From positions 41,654-105,653 of the forward strand of contig CAKVBD010000002.1 of NCBI GenBank assembly GCA_934725105.1: a stretch of DNA of 64,000 nt. The letters run 5' to 3'. Source of the DNA: an uncultured Bulleidia sp. (lineage in GTDB: Bacteria; Bacillota_I; Bacilli_A; Erysipelotrichales; Erysipelotrichaceae). A program made the translations under genes and the position numbers. Below the pieces are notes generated by a model. The model saw only the letters and a list, made by a program, of their open reading frames with translations. It did no database searches and was not told the origin of the DNA. Below, in pieces: positions 53,498 through 62,209 of this stretch (position 1 is its first letter; the number at the start of each line of letters is the position of its first letter).

Positions 53498-53522
53498 TCG
53501 CTTTTGAAGCGACTGTTTTTTT
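53495..53522 (+). terminator. Terminator of the macro-domain gene
   Basis: AGTCGCTT and AAGCGACT around TTG, followed by GTTTTTTT. Confidence 0.85.
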
Positions 53523-53564
53523 AGATGTGGATGATAAAGTATGGATACATCAGGAGGTATTCAT

Positions 53565-54212
53565 ATGAAATATGAAACAAGTGAATTGGTATTTATTTTA
53601 GATCGCAGTGGCTCTATGAGTGGACTTGAAAAGGATACGATAGGTGGATTTAATTCTTTGATTCAAAAGCAAAGAAAAGAGAAAGGAAAATGTTATGTAT
53701 CGTGTGTGCTGTTTGATGATGTACAGGAAGTAATCTATGATCGTGTGCCATTAAATGAAGTAAAGAAAATGACACAGAAACAATATTATGCTAGAGGCTG
53801 TACTGCTTTACTAGATGCAATGGGTGGAGCCATTCATCATATTGGTAATGTACATAAGTACAGTAAAGAAGAAATTGGAAAAACATTGTTTATAATCATT
53901 ACTGATGGACTAGAAAACAGTTCAAAAAGATATTCCTATGCATCTATTAAAAAAATGATTGAAAGACAGAAAGAAAAGTATGGATGGGAATTTATATTCA
54001 TCGGTGCAAATATGGATGTCATTCAGGAAGCAAATAAGTTTGGAATTGATCAGGCAGTTCGCTATGCATGTGATGAAGAGGGAACAGCACTCAATTATTC
54101 TGTTCTTTCAGAAAATATTGTAAAAATGCGAACAACAGTCGGAAATGCAAAAGAGTCACTGCCAATTGACTGGTCACATAAAATTCAAGCAGATTATCAA
54201 AGAAGAAAATGA
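53565..54212 (+). CDS. von Willebrand factor A domain protein (TerY-like)
   Basis: A 215-residue cytosolic vWA protein. The metal site DxSxS reads ILDRSGSMSG, with the third ligand region GCTALLDAMG and IITDGLENSS. It resembles TerY-type vWA proteins of tellurite/stress clusters. I chose the ATG at 53565 with AGGAGG 7 bases upstream. It follows the macro-domain gene but beyond a terminator; the two may still serve one stress or NAD-related role, which is speculation. Confidence 0.85.
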   Translation: MKYETSELVFILDRSGSMSGLEKDTIGGFNSLIQKQRKEKGKCYVSCVLFDDVQEVIYDRVPLNEVKKMTQKQYYARGCTALLDAMGGAIHHIGNVHKYSKEEIGKTLFIIITDGLENSSKRYSYASIKKMIERQKEKYGWEFIFIGANMDVIQEANKFGIDQAVRYACDEEGTALNYSVLSENIVKMRTTVGNAKESLPIDWSHKIQADYQRRK

Positions 54213-54238
54213 AAAAAGGATCAAATGATCCTTTTTAG
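54211..54238. terminator. Bidirectional terminator
   Basis: AAAAAGGATCA and TGATCCTTTTT arms between convergent genes. Confidence 0.85.
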
Positions 54239-55698
54239 TTTGCGATACCGTGGTGAGCTGTAAAGCTGTATTCTGTTAATGGTTTAAAGGAGTATCCGTT
54301 TTCCAGACCCCATTGAATGATTCTTTCAACTGCATTGACAGAGAAATCTTTGATGTCATGCTGCAGAACAACACTTGGTTTTCCATATTGAGAATTTGCG
54401 GCAATCTGTGTAGTAACATTGTTAAATACAACATCCGAACTACTCGTTTCACCAGCATCTCCACTAGATACGTTCCAGTCAAAATATACATAGCCTTTTT
54501 GTTTAGACTGCTGAGCAATTTGAGACACAACACCACTGCAGTAGTTTCTGCTGACAGTATTACTAGAGCCGCCAGGAAATCTGAAGAGTTTGGATTTAGA
54601 ACCAGTCTGTTGTTCAATGACAGCATTCTGCTGATTAAAGTCAGCCCAGTATGCATCCGTAGAAGCATACAGCTTAGAATAGTTATGCGTTGCGGTGTGT
54701 ACTGCTACTGTATGACCTCTTTGCGCTTCTTCTTTAATGCAGTAGGCGTAGTCTGGATATGCACTTGTTGTGAAGAATGTTGCTTTGATATTGTACTTGT
54801 CTAAGATATCAAGTAATTGATCTGTATACTTGTATGGACCATCATCAAATGTTAAATAGATGACTTTTGGACCTTCCATTGATCCATCATTGTATGCAGG
54901 CTTGTCAATGACATGTACTTTTCTAACGGCAGTAGAAGTATTGCCATGCGCATCGGTAACAGTATATTTCAATTCATAGTCTCCCTTTGTGTTTGTATCT
55001 ACACTTCCTTCTACCGTTACTTGAGAAGTAATATCTCCATCACAATCATCGATTGCGGTATATTCATCTTTGTATTCTTCACCATAGAATGCATTGACTT
55101 CTTCACCGCCACTTAATGAAAGCAGAGGACCTTTGCGATCATCATAAGTAATCTTTCGCTTCGCTGTAGATGTATTTCCATTGGAATCTGTAACCGTATA
55201 ATATACATACCCGTTAGATTCTTTAGATTGAACTTTATCCGTAACATCTCCATCAAAGTTATCAATTGCCTGAAAGCCTTCTTCTTCATATGGATGATTG
55301 TATACAGTATATGCGTCTGGTGTGCTGTTTAATTGAATATCTGGACCAATGGTATCTTCAACAATTACTTTTCTAGTTGCTTTTGCGGTTTTATCTTTGT
55401 ACTTTGCGGTATAGGTAACGGTATATTCTCCCATTTTTTTAAGATCTACCTGGGAAGAGTCAATTGTGACGTCTGCTTTCTTTTTGTAGAATTTTAAAAT
55501 AGAACCTGTATATTTTGCTTCTACACCAGGGTCTTCATATGGCAAGCCATATTGTGCATGTACTTCATTGATTTCATGCAGATCAATGACAACTTCCCAT
55601 TTGTTAAATAAAAATAATCCGGCAAATACTACCAGGATAGCTGCTAAAAAGCTAACCAGTACAATGGTCAATGTGTTTTTTTGCTTATGTTTATTCAT
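54235..55698 (-). CDS. Polysaccharide deacetylase with Ig-like repeats
   Basis: A 487-residue membrane-anchored enzyme, likely a peptidoglycan or polysaccharide N-deacetylase. One N-terminal membrane helix (TIVLVSFLAAILVVFAGLFLF) precedes about three DUF5011-type Ig-like repeats (~35-275), each with GxYTVTYT/YVYYTVTD/YELKYTVTD. The NodB domain (~285-480) shows TFDDGP, HTATHNYSKLY (metal histidines), RFPGGSS and VLQHD. AGAGGTTCG precedes the ATG, with TATACT upstream. Confidence 0.92.
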   Translation of the reverse strand: MNKHKQKNTLTIVLVSFLAAILVVFAGLFLFNKWEVVIDLHEINEVHAQYGLPYEDPGVEAKYTGSILKFYKKKADVTIDSSQVDLKKMGEYTVTYTAKYKDKTAKATRKVIVEDTIGPDIQLNSTPDAYTVYNHPYEEEGFQAIDNFDGDVTDKVQSKESNGYVYYTVTDSNGNTSTAKRKITYDDRKGPLLSLSGGEEVNAFYGEEYKDEYTAIDDCDGDITSQVTVEGSVDTNTKGDYELKYTVTDAHGNTSTAVRKVHVIDKPAYNDGSMEGPKVIYLTFDDGPYKYTDQLLDILDKYNIKATFFTTSAYPDYAYCIKEEAQRGHTVAVHTATHNYSKLYASTDAYWADFNQQNAVIEQQTGSKSKLFRFPGGSSNTVSRNYCSGVVSQIAQQSKQKGYVYFDWNVSSGDAGETSSSDVVFNNVTTQIAANSQYGKPSVVLQHDIKDFSVNAVERIIQWGLENGYSFKPLTEYSFTAHHGIAN

Positions 55699-55759
55699 TT
55701 CGAACCTCTATGGCCCTAGTATAGCATAAAGAATATGAAATACTTATTAAGAAAACAAA

Positions 55760-55790
55760 AGAAGCAATTAATTCACGTAATTGCTTCTGT
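55760..55790. terminator. Terminator of lysS
   Basis: AGAAGCAATTA and TAATTGCTTCT, a perfect 11-bp stem around ATTCACG. Confidence 0.75.
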
Positions 55791-55794
55791 ATCA

Positions 55795-57444
55795 TTAGTC
55801 TTCTCTTGGTTTCATTGTAGGGTATAGTAATACATCACGAATACTATCCATACCAGTTAATAACATAACAAGACGGTCGATACCAATACCGATACCACCA
55901 GTTGGAGGTAGACCATATTCAAGTGCTTCTACATAGTCAACATCCATATCACTTGCTTCATCATCACCAAGTTCCTTTGCTTTTAACTGATCTTCAAATC
56001 TCTTTCTCTGATCAATTGGATCATTTAATTCACCGAATGCGTTATCCATTTCGATTCCCATGATTTCGAGTTCGAAACGTTCTGTAAATCTAGGATCCTT
56101 TGGATTCTTTTTCGCAAGAGGAGAGATTTCAATTGGATGACCCCATACAAATGTTGGCTGTTCAATCTTATCTTCACAGAATTCATCGAAGAACAGGGAG
56201 ATGATATTACCAACAGTTCTTTGATGTGGTAATACTTCTACATGGTGTTCTTCAGCAATCTTCAATGCTTCTTCAACACTCATTTCCTTCCAGAAGTCTA
56301 CGCCTGTAACTTCCTTGACAGCGTCTACCATATTCCATCTCTTGAATGGTCCCTTCAATGAGATAGTTTTACCCATGAATTCAAAGTCTGTCTTGTGGAA
56401 TACTTCTTGAGCAACAGATTCAAACAATTCTTCATTGAATTTCATCATGCCTTCAAGATCAGAATATGCACAATATGCTTCCATTGTTGTGAATTCAGGA
56501 TTGTGCTTTAGATCCATACCTTCATTTCTGAAGATTCTGCCAATTTCATAAACTCTTTCCATATCACCAACAAGCAATCTCTTCAAAGATAATTCAGTCG
56601 CGATACGTAAGTAGAAATCCTTATTCAATGCATTGTGATGTGTGATAAATGGTCTTGCACTTGCGCCACCTAGAATAGGGGAAAGAATTGGTGTTTCTAC
56701 TTCTACATAGCCATGAGAATCCATGTAATGACGGATTGCAGAAACAATTCTTGGTCTGAGTAAAGCAACTTCTCTACTGGAATCATTCATGATGAGATCA
56801 AGATATCTTCTTCTATATCTTTCTTCTTTGTCTGTTAAACCATGATACTTTTCAGGAAGTGGTCTTAGTGCTTTACATAAATGTGTATATTCATGTACTT
56901 CTACAGAAAGTTCACCAGCCATTGTCTTAATGACTCTTCCCTTAACACCAATGATGTCACCTAAGTCACTCATCTTGAATAAGTTATAGATATCATCACC
57001 AACAACTCTCTGGTTGATAACGACCTGGATTCTGCCAGATCTATCTAATAAATGAATGAATCCAAGTTTACCCATTCTTCTTTTAGACATGATTCTACCA
57101 GCGATTGAAACTGTATGATTTGCACCATCTAATTCTTCAATTGTCTTATTACCAAACTGTTCAAAGATTTCAGATGCATGGTGTGTCTGATCATAGCCTT
57201 GTCCAAATGGATCAATGCCCATTTCTCTAAGTGTATTCATCTTATCAATACGTGCCTGCTGCTGATCATTCATCGCAATTGTTTCAACTGCTTCTTTGAT
57301 ATCTTCAACTTTTTTCTTGGCATCTTTCTTCTTTGCTTCTGCTTCCATCTGTTTCGCAGCGAGTTCTGGATGTGCAGCTAAAAATGCTTTTCTTCTCTCT
57401 TCTTTAATTCTTGTTTTTTCTTCTTTTGTTAATTCTTCTGCCAT
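55795..57444 (-). CDS. lysS: Lysyl-tRNA synthetase, class II
   Basis: Charges tRNA-Lys. The 549-residue protein has an extra ~60-residue charged N-terminal helix (KEEKTRIKEERRKAFLAAHPELAAK), compared with ~495 in B. subtilis. The OB-fold domain shows RIMSKRRMGKLGFIHL. Class II motifs are visible: motif 2 RIFRNEGMDLKHNPEFTTMEAY and motif 3 GIGIGIDRLVMLLT. AAGGAGG precedes the ATG. It is controlled by a T-box leader. Confidence 0.95.
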   Translation of the reverse strand: MAEELTKEEKTRIKEERRKAFLAAHPELAAKQMEAEAKKKDAKKKVEDIKEAVETIAMNDQQQARIDKMNTLREMGIDPFGQGYDQTHHASEIFEQFGNKTIEELDGANHTVSIAGRIMSKRRMGKLGFIHLLDRSGRIQVVINQRVVGDDIYNLFKMSDLGDIIGVKGRVIKTMAGELSVEVHEYTHLCKALRPLPEKYHGLTDKEERYRRRYLDLIMNDSSREVALLRPRIVSAIRHYMDSHGYVEVETPILSPILGGASARPFITHHNALNKDFYLRIATELSLKRLLVGDMERVYEIGRIFRNEGMDLKHNPEFTTMEAYCAYSDLEGMMKFNEELFESVAQEVFHKTDFEFMGKTISLKGPFKRWNMVDAVKEVTGVDFWKEMSVEEALKIAEEHHVEVLPHQRTVGNIISLFFDEFCEDKIEQPTFVWGHPIEISPLAKKNPKDPRFTERFELEIMGIEMDNAFGELNDPIDQRKRFEDQLKAKELGDDEASDMDVDYVEALEYGLPPTGGIGIGIDRLVMLLTGMDSIRDVLLYPTMKPRED

Positions 57445-57665
57445 GGTTGCCTCCTTGCATATAAAAAGCTCTCATCTCCATAGGGACGAGAGCTACTTCG
57501 TGGTACCACCCTAATTCACAACAAATACTTGTTGCCTTCATTGATCTTTAACGCGATTAACGGTCATTTGCTAAAGAGCCTTACAAATATAGTATTTCTG
57601 ACTTTGCTTCCACCATCCAAAGTTCGCTGACAGCTTTCCTGTATTCTTTCTCTTATCATCGCTGA
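57445..57665 (-). promoter_or_regulatory. T-box riboswitch of lysS
   Basis: On the minus strand the leader holds the T-box sequence AGGGTGGTACCACG (57499-57512) followed by a terminator with AGCTCTC and GAGAGCT arms and T run (57467-57495). Upstream, GGATGGTGGAAGC (near 57610) fits the conserved distal region of stem I. Uncharged tRNA-Lys should stabilise the antiterminator. An AAA codon is expected as specifier; candidates occur in the 3' side of stem I, but I could not fix which one. Confidence 0.9.
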
Positions 57666-57696
57666 CAACCGTATTTTATCAGTTTTTTTCGCATTT

Positions 57697-59085
57697 TCAA
57701 TGTTGAATTTTAGAATCTTCAACCATTTCTGTTACTTCTGGTGTTGGATTTGGATCTTTCTTGAGTAATGTGTTTACAAGAATACCTAAAATCAAGGAAC
57801 AAGCTACAGAAGTAATTGTAATATTTCCAAATGTCAGGCTTAATCCACCAATACCTGAAATTAGGATTGTGGATACAACATAGAGGTTTTTATTTACATC
57901 TAGATCTAATCTTTGTACCATCTTTAATCCAGATACAGCAATAAATCCATATAATGCCATACATACACCACCCATAACACATGCAGGAATCGTTGAAATA
58001 AATGCGATGAATGGAGCAACGAATGAAATCAGGATACATTCAATAGCTGCTGCAATGATTGTCGCTACAGAAGCATTTCTTGTGATTGCTACACACGCAA
58101 CAGATTCACCATATGTTGTATTTGGACATCCACCAAAGAATGCACCAACGAAAGAGCCAACACCATCACCAAGCAATGTATTGCTTAATCCTGGATCTTC
58201 TAACAGATCTTTTTCAATGATGGATGAGATATTCTTGTGGTCAGCAATATGTTCAGCAAATACGACGAATGCAACTGGAGTATAGGCAACAAGTACACTG
58301 GAGATATATCCAGCATCAATATCTTTGAGACCTTCTAATGCATGTACAAATGTAAAGTCAGGAATGGAAAAGAATGTTGAGAATGTAATGCCATCTTTGA
58401 ATAATTCTTCAAATGGTGCAAAGTTAATGATCTGCATAGATGCTGTGCCTGTTGCATTACCAATAAGCGTTAATACTGCAGCACATACATAACCTGCTAA
58501 GATACCAACAATAAATGGAATGAGCTTAAAGTTTTTAGAGCCATATGTAGATACAAGCATTGTTGTGATGAGGGCAACAAGTCCACAGAGAACTGCCCAT
58601 TGTGTCATTTCTCCAGTGAGAGAAGACTTTTGAAGATCTCCAACAGCGTTTGTAGCTAATGATAATCCGATGATTGCGACTGTAGGTCCAATCACAACTG
58701 GTGGCATCAGCTGGTTGATCCAATGAACACCAACCTTACGAATAATGAATGAAATTACTACATAGACTAGACCAGCGCAAAGTGCACCAATCAATAATCC
58801 AGCATATCCTACCTGAACAGAGATTGCGGATGCAAATGCAGCACACATACTGCCAATAAATGCGAAGGAAGAGCCTAAGAAAACAGGGGACTTCTTCTTT
58901 GTGAAAGCTACATAGACGAGTGTTCCAACGCCTGCACCAAATAGTGCTGCAGCTGTAGACATGCCATTACCAACGATCATAGGTACCGCAATTGTAGCTG
59001 CCATGATTGCTAATACCTGCTGGAATGCATATAGGATAAGCTTAGAAAAAGCAGGCTTATCTTGAATGTTATAAATCAGTTTCAT
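57697..59085 (-). CDS. uraA: Uracil/xanthine permease (NCS2)
   Basis: A 462-residue membrane transporter with about 12-14 helices, of the nucleobase-cation symporter-2 family. The family signature region reads GCPNTTYGESVACVAITRNASV, and the N-terminus AFQQVLAIMAATIAVPMIV. UraA-type uracil uptake is most likely, since the key segment resembles uracil rather than purine carriers; this is moderate. AAAGGAGAAATC precedes the ATG. No PyrR leader seen upstream. Confidence 0.88.
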   Translation of the reverse strand: MKLIYNIQDKPAFSKLILYAFQQVLAIMAATIAVPMIVGNGMSTAAALFGAGVGTLVYVAFTKKKSPVFLGSSFAFIGSMCAAFASAISVQVGYAGLLIGALCAGLVYVVISFIIRKVGVHWINQLMPPVVIGPTVAIIGLSLATNAVGDLQKSSLTGEMTQWAVLCGLVALITTMLVSTYGSKNFKLIPFIVGILAGYVCAAVLTLIGNATGTASMQIINFAPFEELFKDGITFSTFFSIPDFTFVHALEGLKDIDAGYISSVLVAYTPVAFVVFAEHIADHKNISSIIEKDLLEDPGLSNTLLGDGVGSFVGAFFGGCPNTTYGESVACVAITRNASVATIIAAAIECILISFVAPFIAFISTIPACVMGGVCMALYGFIAVSGLKMVQRLDLDVNKNLYVVSTILISGIGGLSLTFGNITITSVACSLILGILVNTLLKKDPNPTPEVTEMVEDSKIQH

Positions 59086-59171
59086 GATTGATTTCTCCTT
59101 TTCCTAACGAAAAATGATAATAGAATTAACAAACATTGTAAAGAATATAAGTGCATTTCAAGGAGGCTGGA

Positions 59172-59567
59172 ATGAATTTGATATTATTACATTGTTTATT
59201 GGCATGGCTATGTGCACAGGGAATAAAAGTATTGCTTTGCTGCTTCAATCATTCTTTTAAGCTGGAAAGATGTGTTGGAACAGGTGGAATGCCATCTTCA
59301 CACTCTAGTACAGTTGCCTGTTTAGCGACATCAATTTTTATACAGGATGGAATATCTTCATCCACATTTGCAATTGCTTTTATCTTTGCGTTTATTGTTG
59401 TGTATGATGCATTGAATTTGCGTTATCAATGTGGTTTGCATGCAAAACAGATCAATGAAATCAATGCAGAATTACATCGGTCTGTGCAATTGAATGAATC
59501 GTTAGGGCATTGTATGTGTGAAGTGATTGCAGGATGTATGATTGGAATCATCATTGCTGGGATATAG
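59172..59567 (+). CDS. Divergent PAP2-family membrane protein (DUF212)
   Basis: A 131-residue membrane protein with about four helices. The DUF212 motif is GTGGMPSSHSSTVACLAT, with VVYDALNLRYQCGLHAKQIN and NESLGHCMCEVIAG. These are relatives of PAP2 acid phosphatases of unknown substrate. I chose the ATG at 59172 with AAGGAGG 5 bases upstream; the longer frame begins inside the ribosome site region. Confidence 0.88.
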   Translation: MNLILLHCLLAWLCAQGIKVLLCCFNHSFKLERCVGTGGMPSSHSSTVACLATSIFIQDGISSSTFAIAFIFAFIVVYDALNLRYQCGLHAKQINEINAELHRSVQLNESLGHCMCEVIAGCMIGIIIAGI

Positions 59568-59569
59568 TA

Positions 59570-59597
59570 AAAAAAATACTCGTTAGAGCATTTTTAC
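59570..59597. terminator. Terminator between convergent genes
   Basis: AAAATACTC and GAGCATTTT pair with one mismatch around GTTA; A and T runs flank. Confidence 0.6.
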
Positions 59598-60080
59598 AAT
59601 GTTTTTGAGCTTTTCTAGATCTTCTTCATCTGGATGTGTCAAAGCAGCATCAAAGTTAGCAATCATTTGATCAACATTTGGAATTGGCACAGGACTCTTT
59701 TTCATTTTCAGATAGCGATCTTTGACAGATTGCGGCATTTTTCCCTGGCACATGTATGTTCCAACGATTGTATTGCTAGCATCAATATTCTTTTTGACTG
59801 CAGTTAATACTTTCTGGAAATATGCTTCACTTCCACCAAACCCACAAGTTCCAAACAAGAAGATTTCTTTGTCTTTTACGAGTTTTAGAAAGTCTTTGAT
59901 TTCTGTACAACATGTTCCTTTATCTGTCCAGAATCCTACATAGATACGATCAGCCTGCAAAGCTTCCGCTTGAGGAATTCCCACATAGATCATTTTTTCT
60001 TGTGGAAGAGAAGATTGAATGGCATCTGCCAGTTGTTTTGTGTTGCCTGTTTTACTTGTACATACGATTGCGTAGTTCAT
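59583..60080 (-). CDS. Flavodoxin-family protein
   Basis: A 165-residue flavodoxin-like protein: phosphate loop CTSKTGNTKQLA, then YVGFWTDKGTCC and LFGTCGFGGSEAYF. Its cysteines and long C-terminal tail (MCQGKMPQSVKDRYLKM) separate it from the classical flavodoxin at 50334. It overlaps the MarR gene by 29 bases. Redox partner unknown. Gut bilirubin-reductase operons also pair a MarR gene with such a protein, but the reductase gene is missing here. Confidence 0.85.
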   Translation of the reverse strand: MNYAIVCTSKTGNTKQLADAIQSSLPQEKMIYVGIPQAEALQADRIYVGFWTDKGTCCTEIKDFLKLVKDKEIFLFGTCGFGGSEAYFQKVLTAVKKNIDASNTIVGTYMCQGKMPQSVKDRYLKMKKSPVPIPNVDQMIANFDAALTHPDEEDLEKLKNIVKML

Positions 60081-60498
60081 TTTTATTTCTCCTAGCTATT
60101 TCATTGGTTGCTTTCTCTAACAATGTAAATAATTGATTCTTTTCTTCATCTGTGAATGTTTGTAATACATCTTCATCCCAGTCAAAGAATACCTGGTGCG
60201 CGATAGAAAAAGCATTCTTTCCTTGTTCTGTTAAATTTAATACGTAGTGTCGTCCCTCTTTTTCTTTTGTGATGAATCCTTTATCTGTTAACTGGGTAAT
60301 ACAGCGTTGGCTATGTCCCCAATCTAAAGCGAGAGATTGTGTGAGTTGTGAAGGAGAACAGCCAGGATGTTTTCCAATATAGAGAATGAAAAACAAAAGT
60401 CCAAAATGCAATCCTGCTTCTTGTAGTCTGTTTGATGTAAAAGACGTGAAACTTCGATACATCATTGCGATATAGAAAGATAATGTTTTTTGATACAT
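60052..60498 (-). CDS. MarR-family transcriptional regulator
   Basis: A 148-residue winged-helix regulator: LGKHPGCSPSQLTQSLALDWGHSQRCITQLTDKGFITKEKEGRHYVLNLTEQGK spans the DNA-binding part (here IGKHPGC). I chose the ATG at 60498 with GGAAGGAGG 6 bases upstream. Its promoter carries a perfect 7-3-7 palindrome at the -35 box, so it probably represses its own operon with the flavodoxin gene. Confidence 0.9.
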   Translation of the reverse strand: MYQKTLSFYIAMMYRSFTSFTSNRLQEAGLHFGLLFFILYIGKHPGCSPSQLTQSLALDWGHSQRCITQLTDKGFITKEKEGRHYVLNLTEQGKNAFSIAHQVFFDWDEDVLQTFTDEEKNQLFTLLEKATNEIARRNKNELRNRMYK

Positions 60499-60518
60499 GA
60501 CTTCCTCCTTCCTGAAAA

Positions 60519-60547
60519 AATATATTCTTGTCACTTGACTATGTCAA
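60519..60547 (-). promoter_or_regulatory. Strong promoter of the marR-flavodoxin operon
   Basis: On the minus strand, TTGACA (60542-60547), a 17-base spacer and TATATT (60519-60524). Confidence 0.75.
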
Positions 60548-60549
60548 GT
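60533..60549. promoter_or_regulatory. MarR operator
   Basis: ACTTGAC-TAT-GTCAAGT is a perfect 7-3-7 palindrome covering the -35 box of the marR promoter. Confidence 0.75.
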
Positions 60550-60628
60550 ATAAAGTTCACATATCATTCATATATGATTCACATTAACAAAACGAAATAT
60601 TGCTAAGATACTAACAAGAGGAAAAAAG

Positions 60629-62125
60629 ATGAATAGAAAAACAGCTTTTCTAATATGTTCAACAGTTTTGATATCAACAAATATTTCAATATTGACAAGA
60701 ATCCATGCAGATGAAAAGCAAACAGTAAATACAAGTAAAATCGTTGATGGAAAGGAAGAATCCTTTACAGATGAAACGATAGAATCGAATACTGTGGATA
60801 CTTCTGTGATTTGTAATCAAAATGGTGGAACTGTTACCATCAACAAGAATACACTGCATAAAAGTGGTGATACAAATAATGAAGGCGGTAAAAATGCAGT
60901 TGTATTTACAACAGGGTCTTCCTTTACGAAGATTGATCAGTCAGATCTACAGAGTACATCAAAAGGAAGCAGTGGTATTGTTGCAAATGAGAAAGCAATG
61001 GTATATGCAAATGACAGTTCCATCATGACAAGTAATGATTCTGCAAATGGTTTAGAAGCGTATTCTAATGGACAAATCATTGCAAACAAGATGGATATTA
61101 CAACACAAGGCAATCAAAGTGCTGCAGTCTATACTAAACAAAGTGATGGAAGTATTTCTTTAACAAATTCTACACTTTCAACAGACGGCAATAATGCACC
61201 ATTATTATATGCAAATGGAACGATAGAAGTAGATAATGTCAGTGGTACCGCAAGTCATTCTAAAATTGCAGAAGTAGAAGGTGGACAGCATCTATCCATT
61301 TATAATTCTCAATTCTCTTCTACTAATAACAGTCTTTTACAGAATGAAACAATGAAGAATGGAATCGGAATGAATCGTTCTGATGATGGAAATGATTGTT
61401 CAAGAATTGATATTTGCAACTCCATTCTATCTACAATGATTGATGATGGAAGTATGTTTTATATAGATGGACAGGATGCCAATATCGTTTTAAATAAATC
61501 GCTGCTTTCTTTTGACTGTGACCATGTTGATCTTTTACATGTATCAAATGGGAATGTAAAGCTGACAGGCAGTGAAGAAACAATGGTAGGAAACATTACA
61601 GCTGCAGATCATGCAAGAGCGGATGTGTATCTGTTAGATGGCAGCAGCTATACAGGAAGTACATCCTATGAGAATCAAGGTACTTTGAATATGAATATAT
61701 CTTCTGACTCTTCCTGGATCGTTTCTTCTGACAGTAAAGTCAATTGTCTCAATATTGAAAGTGGTGGTGAAATTATCGATGAAGATGGAAATCTAGTCAC
61801 AATCACACAACAAGGAAAAACAATCATTTCAGGTACCTCTCCATATTCTGTTACGGTAGATGAAAGGGTTGGATCTAGCTTTGATACAAATAGTGACAAT
61901 GTATTATGTACAAGCTATATGGATCGAACAAATTTTGATCATACATATCAAGTATCGACAGCCTTTTCAACAAATACTGCTTCGCTTCAAGTTGAAAAAG
62001 ATACAAATGATGACACAATACAAGATAACAGTATGAAATATGTACTTGTTACACTTGCTACAATTGGTGTGATTTCTTTCGTATCCTATGTTATATGCAA
62101 GAAAAATAAACATGCAGATATGTAA
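60629..62125 (+). CDS. Secreted, membrane-anchored beta-helix-like surface protein
   Basis: A 498-residue exported protein. A signal peptide (FLICSTVLISTNISILTRIHA) precedes ~420 residues of Asn/Ser/Thr-rich repeats such as GGTVTINKNTL, GSISLTNSTLSTDG and ANIVLNKSLLS, the pattern of a right-handed parallel beta-helix (pectin-lyase or adhesin fold). The C-terminus is one membrane helix (YVLVTLATIGVISFVSYVIC) and KKNKH, with no LPxTG motif. AGAGGAAAAAAG precedes the ATG. Function unknown; an adhesin or glycan-binding protein is possible. Confidence 0.75.
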   Translation: MNRKTAFLICSTVLISTNISILTRIHADEKQTVNTSKIVDGKEESFTDETIESNTVDTSVICNQNGGTVTINKNTLHKSGDTNNEGGKNAVVFTTGSSFTKIDQSDLQSTSKGSSGIVANEKAMVYANDSSIMTSNDSANGLEAYSNGQIIANKMDITTQGNQSAAVYTKQSDGSISLTNSTLSTDGNNAPLLYANGTIEVDNVSGTASHSKIAEVEGGQHLSIYNSQFSSTNNSLLQNETMKNGIGMNRSDDGNDCSRIDICNSILSTMIDDGSMFYIDGQDANIVLNKSLLSFDCDHVDLLHVSNGNVKLTGSEETMVGNITAADHARADVYLLDGSSYTGSTSYENQGTLNMNISSDSSWIVSSDSKVNCLNIESGGEIIDEDGNLVTITQQGKTIISGTSPYSVTVDERVGSSFDTNSDNVLCTSYMDRTNFDHTYQVSTAFSTNTASLQVEKDTNDDTIQDNSMKYVLVTLATIGVISFVSYVICKKNKHADM

Positions 62126-62176
62126 TAACATTTTACATATCTTTTCTTTTTGCTTAATTGACTTTTAATATCTAAG

Positions 62177-62195
62177 TGATATCATTTTGATATCA
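62177..62195. promoter_or_regulatory. Repeated palindrome upstream of the SPFH gene
   Basis: TGATATCA occurs twice, separated by TTT, just before the ribosome site at 62196. Each half is itself palindromic, so it reads the same on both strands. Confidence 0.45.
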
Positions 62196-62209
62196 AAGGA
62201 GAGTTCTTT

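Noticed and set aside
59583..60498. Bilirubin reductase (bil) operon
   Set aside because: A MarR gene and flavodoxin-like gene are present, but the reductase gene is not, so only the loose resemblance remains.
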